From the NCBI GenBank assembly GCA_036245525.1, contig BTPG01000005.1, forward strand, positions 1,202,934 through 1,266,933: DNA of 64,000 bases. The letters are read 5' to 3'. Each line of letters starts with the position of its first letter. Within the stretch, counting starts at the first letter, position 1. A model generated the notes under the pieces. That model was not told the origin of the DNA and did no database searches. It worked only from the letters and a program-made list of their open reading frames with translations. Made by a program: the position numbers and the translations under genes. Source of the stretch: Semisulcospira habei (taxonomy: Eukaryota; Mollusca; Gastropoda; Semisulcospiridae). Shown here one piece after another: positions 37,141 through 47,211 of the stretch.

Positions 37141-39372
37141 TATGCACCTCTTGCCAGCTACATTCAGACAGCTAGCTACATTCAGACAGCTAGCTACATT
37201 CAGACAGCTAGCTACATTCAGCTACATTCAGACAGCTAGCTACATTCAGATAGCTAACTACATTCAGACAGCTAGCTACATTCAGCTACATTCAGACAGC
37301 TAGCTACATTCAGATAGCTAACTACATTCAGACAGCTAGCTACATTCAGCTACATTCAGACAGCTAGCTACATTCAGACAGCTAGCTACATTCAGACAGC
37401 TAGCTACATTCAGATAGCTAACTACATTCAGACAGCTAGCTACATTCAGACAGCTAGCTACATTCAGATAGCTAACTACATTCAGACAGCTAGCTACATT
37501 CAGACAGCTAGCTACATTCAGATAGCTAACTACATTCAGACAGCTAGCTACATTCAGACATCTAGCTACATTCAGACAGCTAGCTACATTCAGATAGCTA
37601 ACTACATTCAGACATCTAGCTACATTCAGACATCTAGCTACATTCAGACAGCTAGCTACATTCAGACAGCTAGCTACATTCAGACATCTAGCTACATTCA
37701 GACAGCTAGCTACATTCAGACAGCTAGCTACATTCAGACAGTTAGCTACATTCAGACATCTAGCTACATTCAGCTACATTCAGACAGCTAGCTACATTCA
37801 GACAGCTAGCTACATTCAGACAGCTAGCTACATTCAGACATCTAGCTACATTCAGACAGCTAGCTACATTCAGACAGTTAGCTACATTCAGACAGCTAGC
37901 TACATTCAGATAGCTAACTACATTCAGACAGCTAGCTACATTCAGCTACATTCAGACAGCTAGCTACATTCAGACATCTAGCTACATTCAGACAGCTAGC
38001 TACATTCAGACAGCTAGCTACATTCAGACATCTAGCTACATTCAGACAGCTAGCTACATTCAGACATCTAGCTACATTCAGACATCTAGCTACATTCAGA
38101 CATCTAGCTACATTCAGACAGCTAGCTACATTCAGACATCTAGCTACATTCAGCTACATTCAGATAGCTAACTACATTCAGACAGCTAGCTACATTCAGC
38201 TACATTCAGACAGCTAGCTACATTCAGACATCTAGCTACATTCAGACAGCTAGCTACATTCAGACAGCTAGCTACATTCAGACATCTAGCTACATTCAGA
38301 CAGCTAGCTACATTCAGACATCTAGCTACATTCAGACATCTAGCTACATTCAGACATCTAGCTACATTCAGACAGCTAGCTACATTCAGACAGTTAGCTA
38401 CATTCAGACATCTAGCTACATTCAGACATCTAGCTACATTCAGCTACATTCAGACAGCTAGCTACATTCAGACAGTTAGCTACATTTAGACATCTAGCTA
38501 CATTCAGACAGTTAGCTACATTCAGACAGCTAGCTACATTCAGCTACATTCAGACAGCTAGCTACATTCAGACAGCTAGCTACATTCAGACAGCTAGCTA
38601 CATTCAGCTACATTCAGACAGCTAGCTACATTCAGATAGCTAACTACATTCAGACAGCTAGCTACATTCAGCTACATTCAGACAGCTAGCTACATTCAGA
38701 CAGCTAGCTACATTCAGACAGCTAGCTACATTCAGACAGTTAGCTACATTTAGACATCTAGCTACATTCAGACAGCTAGCTACATTCAGACAGCTAGCTA
38801 CATTCAGCTACATTCAGACAGCTAGCTACATTCAGCTACATTCAGACAGCTAGCTACATTCAGATAGCTAACTACATTCAGACAGCTAGCTACATTCAGA
38901 CAGCTAGCTACATTCAGACAGCTAGCTACATTCAGCTACATTCAGACAGCTAACTACATTCAGACAGCTAGCTACATTCAGCTACATTCAGACAGCTAAC
39001 TACATTCAGACAGCTAGCTACATTCAGATAGCTAATTACATTCAGACAGCTAGCTACATTCAGACAGCTAGCTACATTCAGACAGCTAGCTACATTCAGA
39101 CAGTTAGCTACATTTAGACATCTAGCTACATTCAGACGGCTAGCTACATTCAGACATCTAGCTACATTCAGACAGCTAGCTACATTCAGACAGCTAGCTA
39201 CATTCAGACAGCTAGCTACATTCAGACAGCTAGCTACATTCAGACAGCTAGCTACATTCAGACAGTTAGCTACATTTAGACATCTAGCTACATTCAGACG
39301 GCTAGCTACATTCAGTCAGCTAGCTACATTCAGATAGCTAACTACATTCAGACAGCTAGCTACATTCAGACA
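37141..39372 (+). repeat. 18-bp satellite, about 2.2 kb
   Basis: Head-to-tail AGCTACATTCAGACAGCT units (18 bp; more than 110 copies) with frequent 10-bp insertions of AGCTACATTC that make 28-bp composite units. Recurring variants (GACATCTAGC, GATAGCTAAC, GACAGTTAGC) appear in the same order several times, which shows higher-order duplication. AGCTAGCT in each unit is self-complementary. Every possible frame has stops, so it is not coding. Confidence 0.98.
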
Positions 39373-39556
39373 GCTGTCTTCATTCCTTCTGTGATAATGC
39401 CGTGAGATGGTTGCAGCAGCCTGACACGACGTTTAACCCCAGTAACTAATTCACTCACACCCTCTCTCAAGCACACATACTGATCTGCTTAACAGCTTTT
39501 TCTCTAGCTGAGTACAACCAAGAGGTTGTCCACTCCTGTGTTCTGCTTTTTGTTGA

Positions 39557-40362
39557 GATCATCATCATCATCATCATCAGTCCCTTGCCCGAACTGGGCG
39601 TTGGGGGGACTGAAAGGCAGCAGCAACAGACAGTGCTCTCCACTGAGTTCTATTTTGGGCGGTGGCGAGCAAGTCTGGCATCTCGAGTTCGGTCCATTCT
39701 TTTATGTTTGCGACCCAACTCTTTCTCTGACGACCTCGCCGACGACTTCCTTCGAGAGTGCCTTGGAGGATAGTCTTGGACAAGGTGTTGTGTCGGGTCA
39801 CGTGGCCAAACCAAGCAAGCTTGCGCCATTTCACGGTTGCCAGAAGGGGTTCATGTGGGCCCACCAGGGAAGTGACGATGCTCCGTACATATTCTTTGGT
39901 CTTGTGCTCGCGGTACGAGATGCGGAGCAACTTCCTCAGGAACTTGTTCTCAAAGGCCTGGATTTTCTTTTCTGAGTCTGCAAGAAGTGTCCAAGTCTCA
40001 CAGCCGTAGAGTAGAATAGACACTACGAGGGACTTGTAAAGCCTGTACTTGATGGTGAAGCTGATGGAGTTACTTCGCCATATCCTGTCCAGCCTGGCCA
40101 TTGCGGATGTTGCTGTACCTATCCTGATACGGATCTCTGCTATGCAACTACCGTCTTTGGACAGGGTGGCTCCCAAGTACTTGAAGCTATTGACCTCTTC
40201 TAGCTTCTGGCCGTTCATGTGGATGTTGCTGCTGCTGTCGCTTGTGGTGTTGATCATCACTTTGCTTTTATCCGTACTGATCTCCATGCCATAAGACCCT
40301 GCGCTACTTGAAAGTTTGTCTGTCAGGTTTTGAAGCTCACTATTTGTTGAGATAGGTGTCCT
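39557..40362 (-). pseudogene. LINE 3' fragment: RT C-terminal region (RTE-like)
   Basis: The minus strand has an open frame of about 260 residues. It begins STNSELQNLTDKLSSSAGSY upstream of MEISTDKSKVMI, the post-motif C region. FKYLGATLSKDGSCIAEIRI, LLYGCETWTLL, LAWFGHVTRHNTL and GRQRKSWVANIKEW follow. This order matches the C-terminus of the full element at 48798-51803, though at modest identity. It ends RARD-stop and a (GAT)n tail (39557-39577). The upstream part is cut off exactly where the family B element at 40363 begins. Confidence 0.87.
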
Positions 40363-40496
40363 TTAACCCGTTTAGCCCCAAGTCCCTACAGCAGGAGATT
40401 GATTGACCATGATAATTCAAGGGTAGTGCCACATTAGCTTGGCGCCTTCATGCATCAAGCTAATCTGGCACTACCCTTGAATTATTATGGGTAGTG
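40363..40496. mobile_element. Family B element, right end lost
   Basis: TTAACCCGTTTAGCCCCAAG at the left, a good hairpin (GATAATTCAAGGGTAGTGCC / GGCACTACCCTTGAATTATT), loop CGCCTTCATGCATC. The right flank after the hairpin is unrelated (ATGGGTAGTGTCAAATG). Confidence 0.85.
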
Positions 40497-41011
40497 TCAA
40501 ATGTGGATGCCACTTTGTCTTCAGTTGGAAGTTGGGATGAGAAATAGTCTGTGCGTGTCCTTTCTTGTGTGACAGGGTGCCACCAAAGGAAAAATTGCCT
40601 TGTAATCTATGCTATGTCATCTGTTGCTTGTTGAACAGCCTCTTCATGTCGCCATGGGGTTACATGGCATAACATGTCACAACTTTGAAACATTTTCAAC
40701 ATTGACTTGGGTTTGCTTATCACTTCGTTTTCTTGTCAGAGTCTTTTTTGGTTTGGTTCTTTTTTGTCTGGCTCATGATTTGCAGCAATGCCAAGGCAGG
40801 AAGCCTTTAACAAGACAAAAATAGCTCGATTATTTTCCGTTATGGCATCAATAAAGTTGTCTTGAATCTTGAATTTTCTTCACTTTCTGTCTTCAATCCC
40901 AGCGAAGCATGTATTTCTCTGCCTTGGTTGGGATCTTCCTTGTCTCATTATCAAATTATAAGCTACTGTAAGATGGCCCCTGTTGCCTGCTTGGTAGTAG
41001 ACCAAAGAATT
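40497..41011. other. No gene; LINE-like tail at 40840-40876
   Basis: GCATCAATAAAGTTGTCTTGAATCTTGAATT resembles a CR1-type 3' end with a repeated TTGAATC tail. The remainder is anonymous. Confidence 0.5.
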
Positions 41012-41240
41012 ACTGAACCGTTCCCTGCCACTGTACGTAGGCTGTACGTACATTTTTATTTCTGAGACCTTGCTTCATGCAGCGATCAAAAGCCAACGCC
41101 GTCGAAGAAAGATGGATACAAGTTGGTCTCAGCAAGAGGCATAGATCCTCATGAGCCCCCGCAGTCGCGGGGGCTCATGAGGATCTATGTCTCTTGCAGT
41201 TGGGTCGTGTTCACTTTTTTCTCAGCAGTGAAGGGGTTAA
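41012..41240. mobile_element. Complete family A element
   Basis: Left end GAACCGTTCCCTGCC, right end AGCAGTGAAGGGGTTAA (TTAA 41237-41240). Perfect 29-bp hairpin with loop AGTC except one C:A-type mismatch (GTCTCTTG). The left subterminal GCAGCGATCAAAAGCCAACG and GGTCTCAG blocks recur at other A copies. Confidence 0.92.
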
Positions 41241-41340
41241 TAGAAAATGGAGTTCTTGGCCCTTATATGGTCTACAGTTGCACATCTCTTTGTGTTGTTC
41301 TCTTGTTCTCTTGTTCTCACTGCCCCAGAAGTGATGAGGC

Positions 41341-41934
41341 CGAAATCATTTGTCTGCTGTATACTCTGAATCATGTCTGCCGGCCTAGCCCTTTGGGTGT
41401 CCGTAGCGAAATCATTTGTCTGCTGTATACTCTGAATCATGTCTGCCGGCCTAGCCCTTTGGGTGTCCGTAGCGAAATCATTTGTCTGCTGTATACTCTG
41501 AATCATGTCTGCCGGCCTAGCCCTTTGGGTGTCCGTAGCGAAATCATTTGTCTGCTGTATACTCTGAATCATGTCTGCCGGCCTAGCCCTTTGGGTGTCC
41601 GTAGCGAAATCATTTGTCTGCTGTATACTCTGAATCATGTCTGCCGGCCTAGCCCTTTGGGTGTCCGTAGCGAAATCATTTGTCTGCTGTATACTCTGAA
41701 TCATGTCTGCCGGCCTAGCCCTTTGGGTGTCCGTAGCGAAATCATTTGTCTGCTGTATACTCTGAATCATGTCTGCCGGCCTAGCCCTTTGGGTGTCCGT
41801 AGCGAAATCATTTGTCTGCTGTATACTCTGAATCATGTCTGCCGGCCTAGCCCTTTGGGTGTCCGTAGTGAAATCATTTGTCTGCTGTATACTCTGAATC
41901 ATGTCTGCCGGCCTAGCCCTTTCGGTGTCCGTAG
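41341..41934 (+). repeat. 66-bp tandem repeat, 9 copies, containing a family D end
   Basis: Nine almost identical 66-bp units (start CGAAATCATTTGTCTGCTGT, end CCCTTTGGGTGTCCGTAG). The AGCCCTTTGGGTGTCCGTAG part is the left end of a family D hairpin, and the last copy leads into the rest of that hairpin (to 42001). Because 66 is a multiple of three, both strands read open as long 22-residue repeats. No other coding signal is present. Confidence 0.96.
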
Positions 41935-42001
41935 CGATTTTTGTCTCGATGATTCCTTCAGGAATCATGACAAAAACTGCTGCTGACAGCCAAAGGGTTA
42001 A
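41930..42001. mobile_element. Hairpin element family D
   Basis: GTAGCGATTTTTGTCTCGAT / ATCATGACAAAAACTGCTGC stem with tip TCCTTCAGGA; right terminus GACAGCCAAAGGGTTAA (TTAA 41998-42001). It is the parent of the 66-bp tandem array to its left. Confidence 0.85.
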
Positions 42002-42167
42002 TATCACAGATTTGTGGTTGTGGAGGCCATAGTAGTTTGTTTGTTTTGTTTTTTTTTTTTTTTGGGGGAGGGGGGGGGGAATGGGGGGTTGTTTGTTGTT
42101 GCTGTTCACCTTTCGCCATGTTTTTATCATGTAAGTGTAGCTGCAGTAGAGATTACTGTCTTATGTT

Positions 42168-42310
42168 TTCACTGTTCAGCCTTGACACACTACAGCGGGA
42201 AAAGGAGTGAGGGAGATAGTTCAAGGGCTGTCTGATTTGCTTGGTACCTGAACAGGCGCCGCGCCTATCTAGCACTATCCTTGAACGATCATGGTTGATC
42301 CATCTTCTGT
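42168..42310. mobile_element. Family B element, diverged
   Basis: AGATAGTTCAAGGGCTGTCTGAT pairs loosely with CTAGCACTATCCTTGAACGATCATGG around CTGAACAGGCGCC. TTCAGCCTTGACACACTACAGC is the left subterminal B block. Confidence 0.75.
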
Positions 42311-42655
42311 AAGTGACGCGACGGACATTTAAATTTGGGTCTTGTAAGCACATATGCCGGTTATCGAGGTTAGCAAAATTTGGCTCAGTAATAATTATCA
42401 TAACTTTGTTTTGGACACAAAGTGTTTGGTGCCTTGCATATTGTGTGGACTGTAAATTTTTAGAATCATGTATTGATAATGCATGAGTACTACACGTGAC
42501 TGAACTGACAGTGTAAATGGCACAATAGTGTAAAATGAAATAGCACAGTGGCATTAAAGTAAGCACTTGATTCTGCTGTTTCTCTTCATGAGTGGAATTT
42601 TAACTACACTATTTTTTATGACTGTATAATTCATGTGTGAGGACATGTTAAACCA
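42311..42655. other. No gene recognised
   Basis: AT-rich anonymous sequence without supported exons. Confidence 0.5.
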
Positions 42656-42867
42656 TTAAGCTATTTAGCCTCAAAGCACTACAACAGGAGATGGATCGAC
42701 CATAATAATTCAAGGGTAGTGCCAGATTAGCTTGGCGCCAGAAGGCACCAAGCTAATCTGGCACTACCCTTGAATTATCGTGGTCAATCCATTACCTGCA
42801 ACTGGTACGTAGTCGTTATGCAACACCCAAAATTTGGGAAATGTGGTTGTGAGGTTATATGGGTTAA
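42656..42867. mobile_element. Family B element, first of three joined TTAA elements
   Basis: TTAAGCTATTTAGCCTCAAAG at the left and GAGGTTATATGGGTTAA at the right. Perfect inner stem GATAATTCAAGGGTAGTGCC-type around CGCCAGAAGGCACC. Its right TTAA (42864-42867) is also the left TTAA of the next element. Confidence 0.85.
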
Positions 42868-43087
42868 CCCATATCATACGGAGGCTAAAAGCGTCAAATT
42901 TGTACACTGTCATATGCAGGCTACATTATAGTACTTACAGATAAGGATATAGACCAATGGCTTTAGTTCAAGGGTCGTGCCAGAATAGCTTGGCGCCTAG
43001 AGGCGCCAAGCTATTCTGGCACTATCCTTGAACTATTTTAGTCAAACTTATTGCGCACACTGGTGTATTCTGAATGATATGGGTTAG
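42864..43087. mobile_element. B2-like element, second of three joined
   Basis: TTAACCCATATCATACGGAG and the inverted TCTGAATGATATGGGTTAG form the ends. The hairpin arms AGTTCAAGGGTCGTGCCAGA / TCTGGCACTATCCTTGAACT enclose the TTGGCGCCTAGAGGCGCCAA tip. Confidence 0.85.
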
Positions 43088-43164
43088 CCCTTTAAATGTC
43101 GGTAGTGTTTTTTGTTGTGATTCCTGCAGGAAACAATAACCGCTACCGACAACCAAAGGTGTAA
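43084..43164. mobile_element. Family D hairpin, third of three joined
   Basis: TTAGCCCTTTAAATGTCGGT (left) shares its TTAG with the previous element. The right arm is CGCTACCGACAACCAAAGGT. The stem tip is TGATTCCTGCAGGAAACA. Confidence 0.8.
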
Positions 43165-43548
43165 TCAGGTGTAATCTCCTCACAATCGTGTCAGTTTGTT
43201 GTTTTTATGACAATTCATTATCGTCATTCATTTGTGTTGATTATAAATTATGATAATTCATGTATGTGGTGGTTGACTATGACAAACCATGATAAATTAA
43301 CCCTGACTATTTATGACAAACCATGATAAATTAACCCCCTTGTGTGTGCAGTCACAAATACTGTGTACAGTACCGTTGGCTGTATATGCACACAGGGGTA
43401 AAAATAATCCATTTTGTGTTTGTTGATGACTATGACAAATCATGACAAAATTATAATACTTGTAATTAGTTTGTGTCATGTTTCATTTTCAAGGTGTTTT
43501 GGTTCAGCAAGTTAAGTCATTCATACTTGAAGAACTAGTGGGAGATTG
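43165..43548. other. No gene; short duplicated ATGACAAACCATGATAAATT blocks
   Basis: ACTATGACAAACCATGATAAATTAACCC is repeated at 43276 and 43308, and diverged copies continue (ATGACAATTCATTAT). No coding evidence. Confidence 0.55.
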
Positions 43549-43790
43549 ATGGACTATGACAGTTCAGGGGTAGTACCTGATCAGCTTACGACCCTTGAAC
43601 AATCACAGTCCTCTTTTGTTAGAGAGGACCACTCCCAAACAGGGTCTTCAGCTTGAAAAGATTAAATCATTCTACCCTGACTTGACTGATCAGGATAGGT
43701 TGGCCATGGTAGTGAATATGGTGCCAAAGGTGCCTGAGTTTAGCTGATTAGGCACTGCCATTGATCTTTTATGGTACTTGACGTAGACTG
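43549..43790. mobile_element. Two diverged family B-like hairpins
   Basis: 43549-43625: GATGGACTATGACAGTTCAGG / CCCTTGAACAATCACAGTCC around CAGCTTACGA. 43695-43787: CCATGGTAGTGAATATGGTGCC / GGCACTGCCATTGATCTTTTATGG. Both keep B-like ends but lost the GGCGCC core. Confidence 0.6.
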
Positions 43791-43913
43791 TTTTCTCGCT
43801 ATCAACTGACTGTCATTTGACGACGACGTGTATATATCAGTGTTCTGGATTGAGAAGATGGATCTAGCCTTCTTGTGCAGGCAGCCAATACCGTTCTTAA
43901 TGTGTTTAAATAC

Positions 43914-44050
43914 TTAAACTTTCAAGGTGAACACATGCAAGATACAACGCATCAATACCGGTACCTGTGAAAGTGTCATATAGCGTTGCCGGCAGCAACG
44001 CTTTGTGACATATCCACAGCTATTGATGCGGGGTGCCTTGAATGAGTTAA
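43914..44050. mobile_element. Hairpin element family F, TTAA ends
   Basis: TTAAACTTTCAAGGTGAACA and the inverted GGTGCCTTGAATGAGTTAA. The inner stem pairs TGTGAAAGTGTCATATAGCG with CGCTTTGTGACATATCCACA around TTGCCGGCAGCAA. The homologous stem at 55833-55940 has CGCAGCTA/TAGCTGCG pairs. It is 137 bp and non-coding. Confidence 0.85.
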
Positions 44051-44091
44051 TGTTTTGATCATCGCAATGTAGTTTGTTGTTGATTTATTAA

Positions 44092-44255
44092 GTCTGTTTC
44101 CATATACAGTAGCTATGCGAGAGCGGCACAGTAGGCAACATGGCAAAAAAGTAGCTGAGCAGCAGACAGAAAATCACGTGATGTTTTGACATATAGCACC
44201 TGTTGTGTTTCCATATAGCGCCGGTAACAGGTGGCGTCGCGCCCCTATTTGACCC
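44092..44255. mobile_element. MITE family L, first part
   Basis: GTTTCCATATACAGTAGCTATGCGAGAG, ACATGGCAAAAAAGTAGCTGA and a second inverted end TGTTGTGTTTCCATATAGCGCC. It matches the left half of 9787-9995. Separated from the right half (44560-44692) by a family B element. Confidence 0.65.
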
Positions 44256-44460
44256 TTTTGGCCTCAAGGTCCCATTTTTCAAAGTTTGGAGGTGTTGCCT
44301 AACGACTATGTACTGTTTGCAGGGGTGGATTGACCATGATAATTCAAGGGTAGTGCAAGATTACCTTGGCGCTTGAAGGCGCCAAGCTAATCTGGCACTA
44401 CCCTTCAATTATCATGGTCAGTCCATCGCCTGCTGTAGGGATCCGGGGCTAAAATGGTCA
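44253..44460. mobile_element. Family B element inside a family L MITE
   Basis: Ends TTGACCCTTTTGGCCTCAAG and GGGGCTAAAATGGTCAA are inverted; the duplication is TTGA/TCAA, a decayed TTAA. The hairpin 44330-44425 pairs GATAATTCAAGGGTAGTGCA with TGGCACTACCCTTCAATTATC. Confidence 0.75.
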
Positions 44461-44519
44461 AGCGGTTTAGAATTGTAAAGATTTGTTGTTGCATGTTGAT
44501 AACAACATTACCGTCACAG

Positions 44520-44695
44520 CAAAATCGTGACGGAATGGCCTTTGAATCGCTCTATGGGGTGATACAATTTTGTTGCGCTGCTGTCGCCTGTTGGGTCGCA
44601 CATATAAAAACACTCTTTATTTCCGTGCTCTTGATTTATGTCGCTGTCACCACCGTGGCACTGCTGCGTCGCTGTATGGAAATGCCCCTTAGTGG
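44520..44695. mobile_element. MITE family L, second part
   Basis: GTCGCCTGTTGGGTCGCACAT, CTTTATTTCCGTGCTCTTGA, TATGTCGCTGTCACCACC and the right end GTCGCTGTATGGAAATGCCCC, complementary to the left end at 44092. The copy was split by the B element insertion. Confidence 0.65.
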
Positions 44696-44750
44696 TGCTG
44701 TTTCAACCATGAGATTATTTCAGATTCTCCTACTTTTGCTAAAATGTATG

Positions 44751-44820
44751 CCATTCTGTGATTTTGAATCTTACAGTTATCTGCATAGGCCGTAAGGTCT
44801 ATAATCACAGACCATCATGC
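44751..44820. mobile_element. Hairpin element family C
   Basis: ATTCTGTGATTTTGAATCTTAC and GTAAGGTCTATAATCACAGACC pair around AGTTATCTGCATAGGCC. Confidence 0.75.
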
Positions 44821-44978
44821 ATAGTAACTGAGTGTGCGTTTTCTCTTTGTCATTGTCACACTGTGATACCAGCGTTTGAATTTCTGTATTCACTTCACAC
44901 TAAATCATTGCATGGCTTCCCGGTGAGTTAGTGCAATAAAAGTGTTATGCACATGGACATCAGTTTCTGTGACTTTTA

Positions 44979-45165
44979 TTAACCCATTCAGCAGCTGCAG
45001 CAGGAGGTGGGTCAACCATGAGAATTCAAGGGTAGTGCCAGATTAGCTTGGCGCCTGATGGCGCCAAGCTAATCTGGCACTACCCTTGAATTATCTTTGT
45101 AAATCCACCTCCTAAACAGGTAATAGTTGTTAAGTGACACCTACAGTACGGCCTTGGAGTGAAAT
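44979..45165. mobile_element. Family B element
   Basis: TTAACCCATTCAGCAGCTGC at the left; the right end GGCCTTGGAGTGAAATTA is decayed. The hairpin has 45-bp arms (GGAGGTGGGTCAACCATGAG ... CCAGATTAGC) and tip GGCGCCTGATGGCGCC. It directly abuts the SINE tail at 45166. Confidence 0.85.
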
Positions 45166-45579
45166 TATTATTATTACATGGTATTTATATGGCGCATTTC
45201 TCATATTTATAGTATTACTCAATGCGCAGAATGTAGCCGCAAACTGAACCCAACACACACGCTCACGTAAATCACGCGCATTCACTCACACACTGTACGT
45301 AAACACAGAACATTCACGTGGTGCTAAGGGCAAGCTCAAGCGATCTACTGAAGTTGTTTTTGGAAATCGTTTGTATTTGAAATTTTATTAAGTTGGCTGA
45401 AACTGATACCAAAGTGGAGGGGGAGGAAGAGCCGGAGTACCCGGAAAAAGAACCCTGACGGTCTGCCCGAATTAACAGTGAGACACAGAGGAGAAAAGTC
45501 CGACGCTGGAACCCGGAATCGAACCTCGCACCTTTAGCATTGGTGGCAGCTGCCTTTACCACTGCGCCACGGACCCCCC
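45166..45579 (-). mobile_element. tRNA-derived SINE family T, full-length
   Basis: In sense (minus) it starts GGGGGGTCCGTGGCGCAGTGG (A box), reaches GGTTCGATTCCGGG (B box) about 50 bp on, then a ~300-bp body containing TTCTTTTTCCGGGTACTCCGG, ACCAAAGTGG... and CACGTGAATGTTCTG. It ends GCGCCATATAAATACCATG(TAA)n, shared with the CR1/L2-like LINE tails at 28365 and 36068. The tRNA-like part is not a functional tRNA (no proper acceptor stem). It is the best copy of the family. Confidence 0.9.
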
Positions 45580-45712
45580 AATGGGTTGAGTGACAGTTGT
45601 AAAAAGCGTTGCGTAATTTGATGGCCCATTTTCGTGAAAAGCGAGATTGTTATTGTAATACAATGAAAATCTTGCTTTTTACAAGAGTTGACGTACTGTC
45701 TTTTGCTGTGCA

Positions 45713-46380
45713 GGATAATTATCTTTGGTGTCAAACACAGAAGATTACTTTGTGACCTAATGACACTAAACCTTTTTGGCTGTGGTTAGTGGCCTCATTG
45801 CTATCACAGGATAATATAACTTTGGTGTCAAACACAAAAGATTGCTTTGTGACCTAATCTACTTCTTCTCGAACGCCGTCACACTTGGAGTTTAGCTCTC
45901 AAAACGAAATCTGTGGTCTTCTGTAGCGCCTCCACAGGTCCGTACAGTTTCTCTTGTAGAGTGGTGGGCTTCGGCCATATCTCCACCCTCAGCAGCTGGT
46001 GGTCCCCACAATCCTGGAGGATGTGCTCTGTGGTCTGCTCTGCTTCTCCACAAGGGCACAGGGGAGATGGCACGAGGTGGAAGCGTCTGTGCAGGTGGAA
46101 ATTGAGTCGGCTGTGCCCGGTCCTCAGACGGAAGATGGTCACCTGCTTTTGTCTGGACAGCTGATGGTAACTGTCTAGGAGCCGTTGTGGTGGTCTGTAC
46201 ACAGCCATATGACACTTGGAGATGGATTGTGACCTAATGACACTAAACCTTTTTGGGTGTGATTAGTGGCCTCATTGCTATCACAGGATAATTATACACC
46301 TTTGGTGTCAAACACAGAAGATTACTTTGTGACCTAATGACACTAAACCTTTTTGGCTGTGATTAGTGGCCTCATTGCTC
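45713..46380 (+). repeat. 98-bp tandem repeat split by a LINE fragment
   Basis: GTGACCTAATGACACTAAACC, GTGGCCTCATTGCTATCACA and TTTGGTGTCAAACACAGAAG recur with a period of about 98 bp: two copies before 45858 and two after 46227. The interruption is the LINE tail at 45859-46226. Confidence 0.9.
45859..46226 (-). pseudogene. LINE 3' fragment: post-RNase H cysteine region, second copy
   Basis: The minus-strand frame VYRPPQRLLDSYHQLSRQKQ ... CPCGEAEQTTEHILQDCGDH ... RAKLQV-stop, without internal stops, is about 90% identical to 1526-1895. TTGTGACCTAAT flanks it at 45847-45858 and 46227-46238 (12 bp), consistent with a target-site duplication, although the host is itself a repeat. It is only the last ~100 residues of the element. 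Confidence 0.87.
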
Positions 46381-46421
46381 ATTGACTCTAAGATTATGAA
46401 AATTGATGTCCTCAAATATCT

Positions 46422-46448
46422 GGCCCCCCCCCCCCCCCCCCCCCCCCC
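46422..46448. repeat. Poly(C) tract
   Basis: About 26 C, followed by C-rich sequence to 46530. Confidence 0.95.
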
Positions 46449-46560
46449 GTTACCCATCCACCTTTCCCCCCTCCCCTTCAGGCCACGCCTGTCTCCTTTC
46501 TCTCCACCCTTTCCCTCACCCATCCACCCCCCTCGCAATACATAGCCATTGCCCTTCGTG

Positions 46561-46794
46561 TTAACCCTTTTCATCCTGATATGCCCACTGCTTGAAATAA
46601 ATTTGACTACGATAGTTCAAGGGTGGTGCCAGAATTGCTTGGCGCCTCCGGCGTCAAGCTATTCTGGCACCACCCTTGAACTAAAATGGTTGATCAATCT
46701 CCAAATCTGTAATGTAGCCTTCAATGGACAATTCGCAAAATTAACCCCCACCCCCCAAAAAAAAAAAAATTGTCTTCACGATGTAATGGGTTAA
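46561..46794. mobile_element. Family B2 element with TTAA ends
   Basis: TTAACCCTTTTCATCCTGA and the inverted TCACGATGTAATGGGTTAA (TTAA 46561-46564 and about 46789). The stem AGTTCAAGGGTGGTGCCAGAA / TTCTGGCACCACCCTTGAACT with tip TTGGCGCCTCCGGCGTCAA. The right part has CTGTAATGTAGCCTTCAATG, an A run and a C run. Confidence 0.88.
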
Positions 46795-47180
46795 TACTAT
46801 ATTAGCCAACATTGTGGGACTTACTGGGGTGTAAGCGGAGTTTTTGTAAGAAAGCGGCCCCTTTGCACAGGCAGTCTTCATGTACAGGCGGTCTTTCGGC
46901 TTGACAGGCAATAAATGCAGCTGCCAAGCAAAAGTCAAACCAATAACAGTCACCAATCCCTCAGTCAGACCTTTACGTCTGCAAGAGGCATAGGTTCTCA
47001 TGAGCCTCTGCAGCGGAACCTATTTTGCCTAAGTCCATTATTCTATAGTAAGAGACTTGTGGTTGTTTTTTTTCAACCTCTGACTGTTTGCATTTTTAAT
47101 TTTTTTTTTTTCATTTTTAAAAATTTATTTATTTATTTATTTATTTTATTTGTTTAATTTTTATTTATTTATTTTATTTT

Positions 47181-47211
<31 letters not shown>

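Noticed and set aside
37141..39372. CRISPR-like or coding tandem array
   Set aside because: No spacers, period 18/28 bp, stops in all frames. It is a satellite.
41123..42130. Long repeat proteins on both strands
   Set aside because: Both strands open for the same reason (66-bp unit). No conserved domain, and the unit is made of hairpin element sequence.
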